A stretch of 64,000 bases of DNA from CATQHS01 sp965203375 (lineage in GTDB: Bacteria > Actinomycetota > Acidimicrobiia > Acidimicrobiales > Aldehydirespiratoraceae), in NCBI GenBank assembly GCA_965203375.1, contig OZ241886.1, forward strand, positions 62,001 through 126,000, in the 5' to 3' direction. Shown here one piece after another: positions 43,948 through 51,529 of the stretch. The position numbers and the translations under genes were made by a program. Position 1 is the stretch's first letter. Each line of letters begins with the position of its first letter. The notes under the pieces were generated by a model that saw only the letters and a program-made list of their open reading frames with translations, was not told the origin of the DNA and did no database searches.

Positions 43948-44871
43948 CGGTTCGCGGTGGAGGCGTGGGCGCCCGAGTACGGCGTGGCCCTCGACCCGGA
44001 GCACTTGGAGGAGCCGACCGCCGATATTGATCTCGACGTGGAGATGGCGGCGGGCCAGTGGTCGCCCATCACCCCGGACAGGGCCGAACTGCCCGGCTGC
44101 GTCGTCTTCGTGGACGGGGTCCGGCGGATCGACGCCCGGGTGTGGATCACCGACGGCGACCGGGCCCGGCCGGGGGTGTGCGCCTCGGTGGCCGCGGGGG
44201 CGGTGCGCTGCCAGCCCGACGCGGCCCAGATCACCGAGGCGCGGGTGTTCCGGGGCCTCTACGCCGTCGCCTCCGATGCGGTCGGGCCCATCGTCACCGG
44301 CCACGGCGCCTACGAGCTGATTCCATGTCCCGGCGACGAGCCCGACGTGCTCCACAATCAGATACGGGCACAGATGTCGCGGCTCGAAGCCCAGATCGCG
44401 GCCGGCGACGAGGCCGACCTGGTTGTCTTCGACGGCCCGCTCCGGGGCCGGGCCGACGCCAAGGGGGCCGGCTTGGTCAAGACTCAGCACGTCGGGTACC
44501 TGCCCGACGGGGAGCAGCGGGTGCTGACCGCGCTGGCCGCGGGCCAGCGGACGCCGCTGTTTCTGATCGGCGGCGCCGGGGTCACCCGCTGGTCCTGGTA
44601 TCTGCGCCTGCCGGGGCCGGTCGTCCACCCGCTGTCGGGGGTAGTCCGCTGCGAGCTGCCGGGGACGGGCACGGCGGTCGAGGCGAAGGCTCGGGCCGAT
44701 CAGATCTCGGCGGTCCTGCCCCGGTTCGCCAGCGAGCCCCACAAAGAGACCCGGGCCCCGCAGAACCTCTACCCCATCGCCGGCCTGGAGGCCGACCTCC
44801 GCCACCGCCTCGGCGACCGGGAACTCCTAGAACGAGCCCTGCGGACAGCCGCCGCCGCCAGCCCGCCGTAA
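43945..44871 (+). CDS. NurA-like 5'-3' nuclease
   Basis: A 308-residue protein with the NurA pattern. CVVFVDGVRRIDARVW (about residues 53-68) has the first conserved Asp of the RNase H-like fold, VVFDGPLRGR the second (about 160), and the C-terminus RAPQNLYPIAGLEADLRHRL resembles the final NurA motif. Order HerA-SbcD-SbcC-NurA copies the archaeal resection gene set. Assignment rests on these motifs and the context; sequence identity to archaeal NurA looks low. GAGGGG lies before the GTG start. Confidence 0.7.
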   Translation: MRFAVEAWAPEYGVALDPEHLEEPTADIDLDVEMAAGQWSPITPDRAELPGCVVFVDGVRRIDARVWITDGDRARPGVCASVAAGAVRCQPDAAQITEARVFRGLYAVASDAVGPIVTGHGAYELIPCPGDEPDVLHNQIRAQMSRLEAQIAAGDEADLVVFDGPLRGRADAKGAGLVKTQHVGYLPDGEQRVLTALAAGQRTPLFLIGGAGVTRWSWYLRLPGPVVHPLSGVVRCELPGTGTAVEAKARADQISAVLPRFASEPHKETRAPQNLYPIAGLEADLRHRLGDRELLERALRTAAAASPP

Positions 44872-44876
44872 CCCCA

Positions 44877-44888
44877 CCCCCCCCCCCC
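44877..44888. repeat. Run of 12 C
   Basis: A 12-nt C tract just after the NurA-like stop, between convergent genes. Confidence 0.8.
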
Positions 44889-44910
44889 GAAATTTTTGCC
44901 CCCCGGAGAT

Positions 44911-44958
44911 TTTTCTGAGCAAAAATCGTCGCTATACGCCAACTTTTTGCTCAGAAAA
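44911..44958. repeat. 48-bp palindromic repeat, single copy
   Basis: Same 11-bp arms and 26-bp centre length as 5614-5785, with the centre also close (TCGTCGCTATACGCC). It lies between convergent genes. Confidence 0.85.
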
Positions 44959-44979
44959 CCAGGGGGGAGGGGGAGGGCG

Positions 44980-46341
44980 CTATGGCAAAGGCAACTGCTC
45001 GGGCTCTGGCTCAAGCCACAAGGCGGCGATCGGTCGCAGGTGGATGCGATCGGAGATGGTCAGACAGGTCTTGCCGGTGTGCAGCAGGTATCCCGCTTTG
45101 AAGCTGCCCGGATCGGCCCGGTCCATTCTGTCCCGCAGCCATTTCAGCGTCTCAACGTGTTGCGCCGCCGGGGAGCTGGTGGCTTTGACCTCCATGGCGA
45201 TCATCGACCCGTCGCCCTGCTCCAGCACTAAATCGACCTCGCGCCGCCCGTTGCGGTCGCGGAATTGGCTTAATCGGACACGGGGATGGTCAGCGGCCGA
45301 GAGTTGCCTGGTCACCTCGTTTACCACGAACGACTCCAGCAGAGCCCCCGAGATGGTGGAACTCGGTGACGACAGGGCGCGGGAGTCGATCCCCAGCAGC
45401 GCGGCCACGAGCCCCGTGTCGGTCACATGCAACTTGGGGCGCTTAGCCGCTTTGGCCACATGATTGCGAGACCACGGCCACAGCCGGTGAACAAGCCTCA
45501 CCGTTTCCAGCCATTCCAAATATGACCTCAGCGTGGGCGGGCTGATCCCCAGCTTTTGAGCTGTCGGCGCGATGTTGAGCTCCTGGCCGGTGGCCGCGGC
45601 GGCCCACACCATGAGCGCATTCAAGTCGGCGTCGGACCTGATGCCCGACAACGCCATGATGTCCCTGGCCGTGACGGTCCGCAAATATCCGTCGAACCAC
45701 CGTTGCCGGGCTCGGGGGGTCAGTGTCGCTGCTTCTGGATACCCCCCTAGGCAGGCTTGCCGGAAGTAATCCCCCCGGGACGGTGCTTCCTCCCATTTGA
45801 TCGTTCGCCGGTCCCACCCGAAGGGGGCGTCGAACCATTTGTGTACTTGCGGGCTGGCGGCACCAGCCATCTCGGCCGCGGACAGCGGCCATAAATCACA
45901 TATGGCAACCCGGCCCGCCAGCGATTCGCTGATGGTGGGCACAGTCAGAAAGTTGGTGGACCCCGTGATCAAGAACCTTCCCGGGGTGGGGTTCTCGTCA
46001 ACCTGCATCTTGATGTGCTTCACCACCCTGTCACCGCCCTGCTGGATCTCGTCCAGCACAACGGGAGTCGGGTAGTCGGCCAGATAATGCAACGGATCGT
46101 CGAGAACAGCCGACCTGGTGGCGTCATCCTCCAACGACCAATAGGTGCCGCCCATCTTGTCGGCCACGAGCTTGGACAGCGTGGTTTTGCCGCTCTGCCG
46201 CGGGCCGTGGATGAGCACAACCCGGAAATGACGGACGGCCGACTCGACGACGCTCAGAAGGTGCCGAGCCGTCAGTTCATGCTCCACCACGGGCTCATCA
46301 TGTTCCACCGCAGACTCGCTTTCCGATCCTACCGGCCTCAC
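44980..46341 (-). CDS. AAA_14/DUF4143 ATPase
   Basis: A 453-residue protein of a common size for this family. Walker A is VVLIHGPRQSGKTTLSKLV, Walker B PVVLDEIQQGGDR, sensor FLITGSTNFL; the C-terminal DUF4143 part has KLHVTDTGLVAALLG and REVDLVLEQGDGSMIAMEVK, a restriction-endonuclease-like tail. Function is not settled; these proteins are frequent and mobile. GTG at 46341 is 7 nt from a TAGGAT box in the tandem array; GTG at 46308 is the alternative. Confidence 0.85.
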   Translation of the reverse strand: MRPVGSESESAVEHDEPVVEHELTARHLLSVVESAVRHFRVVLIHGPRQSGKTTLSKLVADKMGGTYWSLEDDATRSAVLDDPLHYLADYPTPVVLDEIQQGGDRVVKHIKMQVDENPTPGRFLITGSTNFLTVPTISESLAGRVAICDLWPLSAAEMAGAASPQVHKWFDAPFGWDRRTIKWEEAPSRGDYFRQACLGGYPEAATLTPRARQRWFDGYLRTVTARDIMALSGIRSDADLNALMVWAAAATGQELNIAPTAQKLGISPPTLRSYLEWLETVRLVHRLWPWSRNHVAKAAKRPKLHVTDTGLVAALLGIDSRALSSPSSTISGALLESFVVNEVTRQLSAADHPRVRLSQFRDRNGRREVDLVLEQGDGSMIAMEVKATSSPAAQHVETLKWLRDRMDRADPGSFKAGYLLHTGKTCLTISDRIHLRPIAALWLEPEPEQLPLP

Positions 46342-46433
46342 CTTTCCGATCCTACCGGCTTTACCTTTCTGGTTCTACCAACTCTGTCTTTCCGATCCTA
46401 CCGATTTTGCCTTTCCGATCCTACCGGACAGCG
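46319..46433. repeat. Five tandem 23-bp units carrying -10-like boxes
   Basis: Units at 46319, 46342, 46365, 46388 and 46411. On the minus strand four carry CGGTAGGATCGGAAAG; the third is variant. TAGGAT of unit 2 sits 7 nt before the GTG at 46341. The 23-bp period puts each upstream box where the -35 of the next would be. Confidence 0.85.
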
Positions 46434-46481
46434 AAACTGTCCAGAGCCGCGACAACGGCCTCATGGGATCGGCAAAAACTG

Positions 46482-46569
46482 AATTACAGGCATGTAATTG
46501 TTGTTTTGTGACGTTAGATGTTCGCCACCTCGACGAATTCTCAATTTGTTCTGTTAGATTAAAATCTAA
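46482..46569. promoter_or_regulatory. Two palindromes before the second fic gene
   Basis: AATTACAGGCATGTAATT (46482-46499, 7-bp arms) and TTAGATTAAAATCTAA (46554-46569, 7-bp arms). The second contains a TAGATT -10 box 8 nt from the ATG and overlaps the start codon. A further TTAGAT is at 46514. They look like operators for an autoregulator. Confidence 0.6.
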
Positions 46570-47588
46570 TGAACGAACAAATTTCGGACCCGCTAGTGGG
46601 CGGGCGGCCCTCGCGGCAGAAGCTCTACAACCGGCTCCACGCCCAGGTCCGAGAGCTGTGGGCGCGGCTGGGCGGTCTGCCGAGCCCCGCGGAGGCGGCC
46701 GACATATGGCGCGGGATATGGTTCGAGGAGGCGCACCACTCCACCGCCATAGAGGGCAACACCCTGGTGCTCAAGCAGGTCGAGCGACTGCTCAGCGAGG
46801 GTCGTGCCGTCGGCAACAAGGAACTGCGCGAGTACATGGAGGTCAAGGGCTACGCCGACGCAGCCCGGTGGGTGTACGAGCAGGCCATCGACCCGACCGG
46901 CCACCACCGACGCGGCGACGTGGTGACGCTGGCCGAGGTGCGCGAAACCCATAACCGGGCCATGGCGCCGGTCTGGAACGTGGCCCCTCACCCCGATGCC
47001 ACCGCCCGGGAGGGGCCGGGCAGTTTCCGCGAGCACGAGATCCACCCCTTCCCCGGCGGTATGACTCCGGTGTCGCATCCTCTGATCCATGCCGAGATGA
47101 CGACGTGGGTGAACGAGGTCAACGAGCTGGACCCGACACCGGAGGCGTTCCTCGAAGACTTGGCCCGACTCCACGCCCGCTTCGAGCAGATCCACCCCTT
47201 CCTCGACGGCAACGGGCGCACCGGGCGCCTCGTCCTCAACCTAGTGCTGGTGCGGCTCGGCTACCCGCCGGCCGTCATCTACAAACGAGAACGGGATCGC
47301 TACCTGCGAGCGCTCCGCCGGGCCGACGACGGTGACACCGGCCTGCTGGGAGAGATGCTGGCCCGGGCAGTCTTGGACAGCCTGCACCGCTTCATCGTGC
47401 CCGCGGTGGCCGGACCGGCTCGACTGGTCCCACTCGCCGCCCTCGAAACGCCCGACCTGAAGGCTCCAGCGCTGCGAGCCGCGGCCGCCCGGGGCCGGCT
47501 CCGGGCGACACGCGGCTCCGACGGCCAGTGGCGCAGTTCCCGCAACTGGGTGGAGGAGTACAAGGCAACCCGCTACCGCCGGGGATAA
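46569..47588 (+). CDS. Fic-family protein, class II
   Basis: A 339-residue protein. STAIEGN (Ser58-Gly63) is a perfect inhibitory motif before the Fic core, and HPFLDGNGRTGR (His209-Arg220) is a complete active site. The C-terminus (LRATRGSDGQWRSSRNWVEEY) may be a small winged-helix-like DNA-binding end, as in Fic proteins that control themselves. Not adjacent to an antitoxin gene, as expected for the self-inhibited class. Leaderless mRNA from TAGATT is likely. Confidence 0.88.
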   Translation: MNEQISDPLVGGRPSRQKLYNRLHAQVRELWARLGGLPSPAEAADIWRGIWFEEAHHSTAIEGNTLVLKQVERLLSEGRAVGNKELREYMEVKGYADAARWVYEQAIDPTGHHRRGDVVTLAEVRETHNRAMAPVWNVAPHPDATAREGPGSFREHEIHPFPGGMTPVSHPLIHAEMTTWVNEVNELDPTPEAFLEDLARLHARFEQIHPFLDGNGRTGRLVLNLVLVRLGYPPAVIYKRERDRYLRALRRADDGDTGLLGEMLARAVLDSLHRFIVPAVAGPARLVPLAALETPDLKAPALRAAAARGRLRATRGSDGQWRSSRNWVEEYKATRYRRG

Positions 47589-47620
47589 TCCGCCCGGACC
47601 GGCCGGGGAGCTGGCGGGCT

Positions 47621-47626
47621 TACGCT
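47621..47626 (+). promoter_or_regulatory. -10 box TACGCT, leaderless start of the MpaB-like gene
   Basis: TACGCT, then 7 nt, then the ATG at 47634. Confidence 0.5.
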
Positions 47627-47633
47627 GGCGGCG

Positions 47634-48539
47634 ATGACCGCGACTTCGATGATCGAGGGCTTTCGTCGGCGGTTGGGGGCCGGGGTTCGCGAGATAGTCA
47701 GCGGCGCCCCGGATACGCCCCGGCCCGCCAGTCGGGGCGGCAACGGGCTGGCCGGGCCGGGCAGCGCCATGCAGGCGGTCCACGGCGACGTGTCCGGGCT
47801 GGTGGGCGGGCTGCGGGCCCTGCTGATGCAGACGCTGCACCCGCTGGCCATGGCCGGGGTGGCCGACCACTCCGGATTCCGCCGCGACCCGCTCGGCCGG
47901 CTCCACCGCACCGGGGAGTTCCTGGCCGCCACCACCTTCGGAACAGAGGCCGAAGCCGAGGCGGCCATCGAATCGGTCCGGCGGGTCCACGCCAGGGTGG
48001 CCGGGACCGCCCCCGACGGTCGGCCCTACTCGGCCTGCGACCCCCATCTGCTGGCCTGGGTCCACTGCACCGAGGTGGACGGCTTCCTGCGGGCCCGAGT
48101 CCGCTACGGCGCCGGCCCCCTGCCCGACGGGGCCCCCGACCGATACGTGGCCGAGATGGCCGAGATCGGGCGACGGCTCGGCGTCGAGTCGCCCCCAAGA
48201 GATGTGGCCGACCTCAAGACCCGACTCTGGACGTTCCGGGCCGAGCTGGCCGTCAACCGCCAAGCCCGCGATGCGGTCCGCTTCCTGATCTGGCCCCCGA
48301 CCCCGGCGGCCGCCCGGGGCCCGTACCTGATCTTGTTCGCCGCCGCGGTGGGGCTGCTGCCCGTCTACGCCCGCCGGATGCTGCGGCTGCCGCTGGCCCC
48401 GCTGACCGAGCCGGTCCTCATCCGCCCGGCCGCCACCGCGCTGCTGCGCACCCTCGGCTGGGCCCTCTCCGCCCCGCCCGCTCCGACAACGGCGGCCGGC
48501 GAGCCCTCGGTCCCGAGCCGACTCGAAGCAGCGTCGTAG
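47634..48539 (+). CDS. MpaB/DUF2236-family oxygenase-like protein
   Basis: A 301-residue helical protein. LLMQTLHPLAMAGVADHSGF with the conserved His, DPLGRLHRTGEFLAATTFG, and CDPHLLAWVHCTEVDGFL are the DUF2236 motifs. Relatives include rubber oxygenase Lcp and mycophenolate monooxygenase MpaB; the haem-binding potential of this one is not certain. A late hydrophobic stretch (GPYLILFAAAVGLLPVYA) may touch the membrane. Confidence 0.8.
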   Translation: MTATSMIEGFRRRLGAGVREIVSGAPDTPRPASRGGNGLAGPGSAMQAVHGDVSGLVGGLRALLMQTLHPLAMAGVADHSGFRRDPLGRLHRTGEFLAATTFGTEAEAEAAIESVRRVHARVAGTAPDGRPYSACDPHLLAWVHCTEVDGFLRARVRYGAGPLPDGAPDRYVAEMAEIGRRLGVESPPRDVADLKTRLWTFRAELAVNRQARDAVRFLIWPPTPAAARGPYLILFAAAVGLLPVYARRMLRLPLAPLTEPVLIRPAATALLRTLGWALSAPPAPTTAAGEPSVPSRLEAAS

Positions 48540-48610
48540 CATCGCCGCCGTGAAGCTGCGGGAAGCACAAGGCCGCTGATCGCCGCTATGGAACTGCGAG
48601 AAGTGCAGGA
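48537..48610 (+). repeat. Duplicated mazG start with its own leaderless promoter
   Basis: 48541-48572 and 48579-48610 match: ATCGCCGC, start codon, then codons for KLREA or ELREV. The first copy has TAGCAT 7 nt before a GTG and encodes nine codons (VKLREAQGR) ending in TGA. The second is the real mazG start. Confidence 0.8.
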
Positions 48611-48839
48611 CTTGGTGGAGCGCCTCTACGGCCCGGCCGACCGCGAGCGGGGCATCCCGGCCACCGTGGCCTGGCTGGCCGAGGAGCTGGGCGAGCTGGC
48701 CCAGGCCGTCCGCAAAGGCACCCCGGCCCAGCAGCTCCACGAACTGGGCGACGTGCTGGCCTGGCTGGCCTCCCTGGCCAACCAGCTCGACCTCGACCTC
48801 GACGACGCCATCAGCCGCTACGCCACCAACCCGCCCTGA
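48588..48839 (+). CDS. mazG: MazG-like nucleotide pyrophosphohydrolase
   Basis: An 83-residue single MazG module. LAEELGELAQAVRKG and HELGDVLAWLASLANQLD give the EExxE and ExxD metal sites. It should hydrolyse (d)NTPs to monophosphates. It is shorter than two-domain MazG. A duplicated mini-copy of its start lies 38 nt upstream. Confidence 0.85.
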   Translation: MELREVQDLVERLYGPADRERGIPATVAWLAEELGELAQAVRKGTPAQQLHELGDVLAWLASLANQLDLDLDDAISRYATNPP

Positions 48840-48939
48840 CGGGAGACCTAATCGGGCCAGAGCAATTCCTCGGTCGCTGTAGATCGGGCCTCCTATCTAG
48901 TTGTGCTGGACACAGAGGTTGGTAGCAGCGTGATGGGGT

Positions 48940-48992
48940 GAGCCTCCTGTGCGAGTGTGGTGGTGTTCCTACCCCACGAGCACAGGAGGCTC
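48940..48992 (+). promoter_or_regulatory. Hairpin that masks the transposase ribosome site
   Basis: GAGCCTCCTGTGC (48940-48952) and GCACAGGAGGCTC (48980-48992) pair over 13 bp; the right arm contains AGGAGG 4 nt before the transposase ATG. This would block translation from read-through transcripts. Confidence 0.7.
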
Positions 48993-48993
48993 A

Positions 48994-49396
48994 ATGTCGC
49001 ACGGTAATGCACGTTTGACTCCCGCGGGGCGGCTTCTGCTGGTCCAGAGGGTGGCAGCGGGGGAGCCCCAGGCCGAGGCAACCTGCCAGATGAGGCTGTC
49101 TCCGGCCACGGTGGCCAAGTGGTGGAGCCGCTGGGTCGAGCACGGCGACGCGGGCTTGGCAGATCGCAGCTCGCGGCTTAACCGGTCGCCGCGGCGCACC
49201 GACGCGGCGATCGAGGAGCGGATCTGCCGGCTGCGGAGCGCCACCAAGCGCGGTCCGGGCGTATCTGTCGGCACGCACCGGGGTGCCGGCCTCGACGATC
49301 TGGCGGATCCACCACTACAACTGCCACCGACACCACACCGCAATCGGCGGCCCGCCCGCATCACGTGCTAACAACCTCACGCGAACTGACAACTAG
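48994..49396 (+). pseudogene. IS481 transposase, internally deleted
   Basis: MSHGNARLTPAGRLLLVQRV and GLADRSSRLNRSP are the IS481 N-terminal HTH. At about 49250 a frame change leads to GVPASTIWRIHHYNCHRHHT and AIGGPPASRANNLTRTDN, which resembles the very end of IS481 transposases. The stop TAG lies in the right CTAG. About 200 residues with the DDE triad are missing. Confidence 0.8.
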
Positions 49397-49756
49397 TGCT
49401 TTCGATCGCGACTGGATCGCGGGTCATTGCCAGGTGGAACGGTGTCACTGTCTCGAATCTGGCCGTTTCGATCATGGATTCGAACCTCACCTTCATCCTT
49501 GTTTCTCACAATCGCCTTTGCACGTTGTTCAGTGTCCGCCTGGGTTTCGTAGTAAGAGCCTGGCTCGCCTGCCGCCAGGTGCTATGACATCCCACCCATC
49601 TCTCCGGCCAGGCACGACATGACTATTGTTGGAATTCTTAGCCATTGGGCGACTCCTGAGGTCAAATCGTTGCTGTTGATTCAGGGCAGAGCACTCTGCA
49701 CCCGGACCACACCTCACACCTACGTTGAACTAGTAGCATCGTCTGATGGCCTACTC
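49397..49756. other. Non-coding gap between the IS remnant and the low-G+C island
   Basis: No gene with family signal. A 63-codon frame (49396-49587, plus) and others are simple. The base composition already drops here. Confidence 0.5.
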
Positions 49757-51529
49757 TCAACTCAAAGGCGCGGTGCATAAGTAATCTAGATGCACGTGAG
49801 AGCCAACTTGATCAGTCAACATGTTAGCGAGCGGTTCTTCGTACGTCGTGACTATAATCTGAGCGAGCGCGTCGTCTCCGCCTAAATGCGCGAGAGTTGA
49901 AGCAACAAACCTGCGAGAATCAGGGTCAAGATGTTCCAGAGGCTCATCAATCCAGAAGAAAGGCACACGCGTAGTCTTGATCAGAACTGTCAACCGCACA
50001 AGTAGTTTCGCTATCATCTTTTCACCAGAACTGAAGGCGTCAAATTCAAGGTCCTGTGTCTCCAATGGGCGAGTGACCCTACCGTCTGGGCCGAGGCGCA
50101 ATCTAGAACGGTCAGCGAACAAAGCATCCCAGCGCCTGTTAACTTCTTCACTAATCGGCCCAAGTTGTGATTCAAGAACTTCGCTAACCGTCGCTTCGAG
50201 CGCAGACCGAGCAGTCTCAAGAGTGGCATGACGACGAAATAGCAGCGAAATTTTGGTTCGATCTGCTAGGGAAGTCCGGATACCTTCACACGCTTTCATC
50301 GCATCTATATGACGTATTTCAGCCTCTCGAACATCAGCAATTGCCAAATCATGTGCCTCTCGAGCAGCATCAGAACTCACTCTCAGGTCAGTGAAGTCAC
50401 CCGATGGAAGGTTGTACTGAGCCGGTGCATCTCCTAGATCATCTGCTTGACGCAGAAGTTCCCTTACTTGCGCTTCCAGGACAACGAGTTCCTCAAGATC
50501 AATGGAGGCCGCCACCTCTCTAGCTGCCTTCAGATCAGATCGGTGTTGGTGCTCTGCCACATCACGGCTTTGGTCATCAAGCGGCCGCCGACATACTGGA
50601 CAGTCAGCCTCGGCCTCTAGCAGACGTTCGAGTTCCATCTCAATGGACTGGATCTGGTTCGACAGAACGGCAAGGCGTTCACGTTCCTCTGAGACTTGAG
50701 TTCTTGTAGCTCTCTCCGAAGACTCAAGAACAGCTCGAAGATCTGTATCAGGCGAAGTCTGACCTACAATCGACATGGCCGCATTAGCAATCTGTGAACG
50801 TCTTTCGTGCCACAGCTTCAGCTTATTGGCTGCGGTCTTAGCCTTCTCGGCTTCATGGACTAAAATCAGCGCCCTATCAGCCTCTTCTCTTTTGGTTTGT
50901 TCTATCGATATCGCCTCCTCAAGTCGTAATTTTGCTTGCTCTAGTTCAGATTCAGCCTCCGATAGATCACTTTCAGTAGCAGCGATGCTAGCACGTTCAG
51001 CCTTCGTGGCCCTCTCCGACTCAGAGATGGCTGGACCAAGCTCCTTAATCGCTCGGTGTAAATTATCTAGCCCAAAAACATCGCCAAGATGTAATCTAAG
51101 GTCGGGCTCTTCATCAGAGTAAAGAAAGCGATCAGTTATAAAAGCAGCACGTGTCAAAAACCCGCATTTAGTACTCCATTCAGCTTCAAATAGTCGATAA
51201 ATGTTTTCAATGTTTTGGGTGCGTTCACCGTCAATCCACGCAATCACTTCGGACTTAGGTGCCTTGCTGCGCCCCTTCATCAGGCTCCGTTTGATTTGGA
51301 CGTTATGGGGCCCAACCGTCAGCTCCACTCCGACTGATCCTGAAGTAGCTGATCCGTGTAACATGTCGGATTGAGCAGGCAATTGGGAGTTTAATGTCCA
51401 TCGGACAGCATCAATCAGAGAAGTTTTACCGACCCCGTTTCTAGCAACTAAAAAAGTAGCACCGGGGTATAGTTTAAGCTCAAAGGAACGATAGGCGCGC
51501 CAGTTTTCTAGCTGAACGACGGAAATCAT
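49757..51529 (-). CDS. SMC/Rad50-like ATPase with a CxxC hook
   Basis: A 590-residue protein. ISVVQLENWRAYRSF and Walker A FLVARNGVGKTSLIDAVRW at the N-terminus, coiled-coil segments (150-240, 280-420) around a CPVCRRPLD hook (about residue 313), signature FDAFSSGEKMIAKLLVRL and Walker B PFFWIDEPLEHLDPDSRRF at the C-terminus. It is about half the length of Rad50, like short SMC-type ATPases of defence systems. ATGA overlap with the gene before it. A+T-rich compared with the chromosome. Confidence 0.82.
   Translation of the reverse strand: MISVVQLENWRAYRSFELKLYPGATFLVARNGVGKTSLIDAVRWTLNSQLPAQSDMLHGSATSGSVGVELTVGPHNVQIKRSLMKGRSKAPKSEVIAWIDGERTQNIENIYRLFEAEWSTKCGFLTRAAFITDRFLYSDEEPDLRLHLGDVFGLDNLHRAIKELGPAISESERATKAERASIAATESDLSEAESELEQAKLRLEEAISIEQTKREEADRALILVHEAEKAKTAANKLKLWHERRSQIANAAMSIVGQTSPDTDLRAVLESSERATRTQVSEERERLAVLSNQIQSIEMELERLLEAEADCPVCRRPLDDQSRDVAEHQHRSDLKAAREVAASIDLEELVVLEAQVRELLRQADDLGDAPAQYNLPSGDFTDLRVSSDAAREAHDLAIADVREAEIRHIDAMKACEGIRTSLADRTKISLLFRRHATLETARSALEATVSEVLESQLGPISEEVNRRWDALFADRSRLRLGPDGRVTRPLETQDLEFDAFSSGEKMIAKLLVRLTVLIKTTRVPFFWIDEPLEHLDPDSRRFVASTLAHLGGDDALAQIIVTTYEEPLANMLTDQVGSHVHLDYLCTAPLS

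Larger units (their letters stand above)
48897..49396 (+). mobile_element. Internally deleted IS481-family element with CTAG target duplication
   Basis: CTAG at 48897-48900 and 49393-49396 flank 492 bp whose ends are TTGT and ACAA. IS481 elements are known to use CTAG-type targets. The transposase keeps its N-terminal and extreme C-terminal parts but lacks the DDE core, so the copy cannot move by itself. Confidence 0.75.

Noticed and set aside
46319..46433. CRISPR or protein-coding repeats
   Set aside because: Units of 23 bp are directly abutting without spacers; they carry -10-like boxes.
49396..49587. 63-residue ORF after the IS remnant
   Set aside because: No ribosome site, no family signal, and the start overlaps the CTAG target copy.
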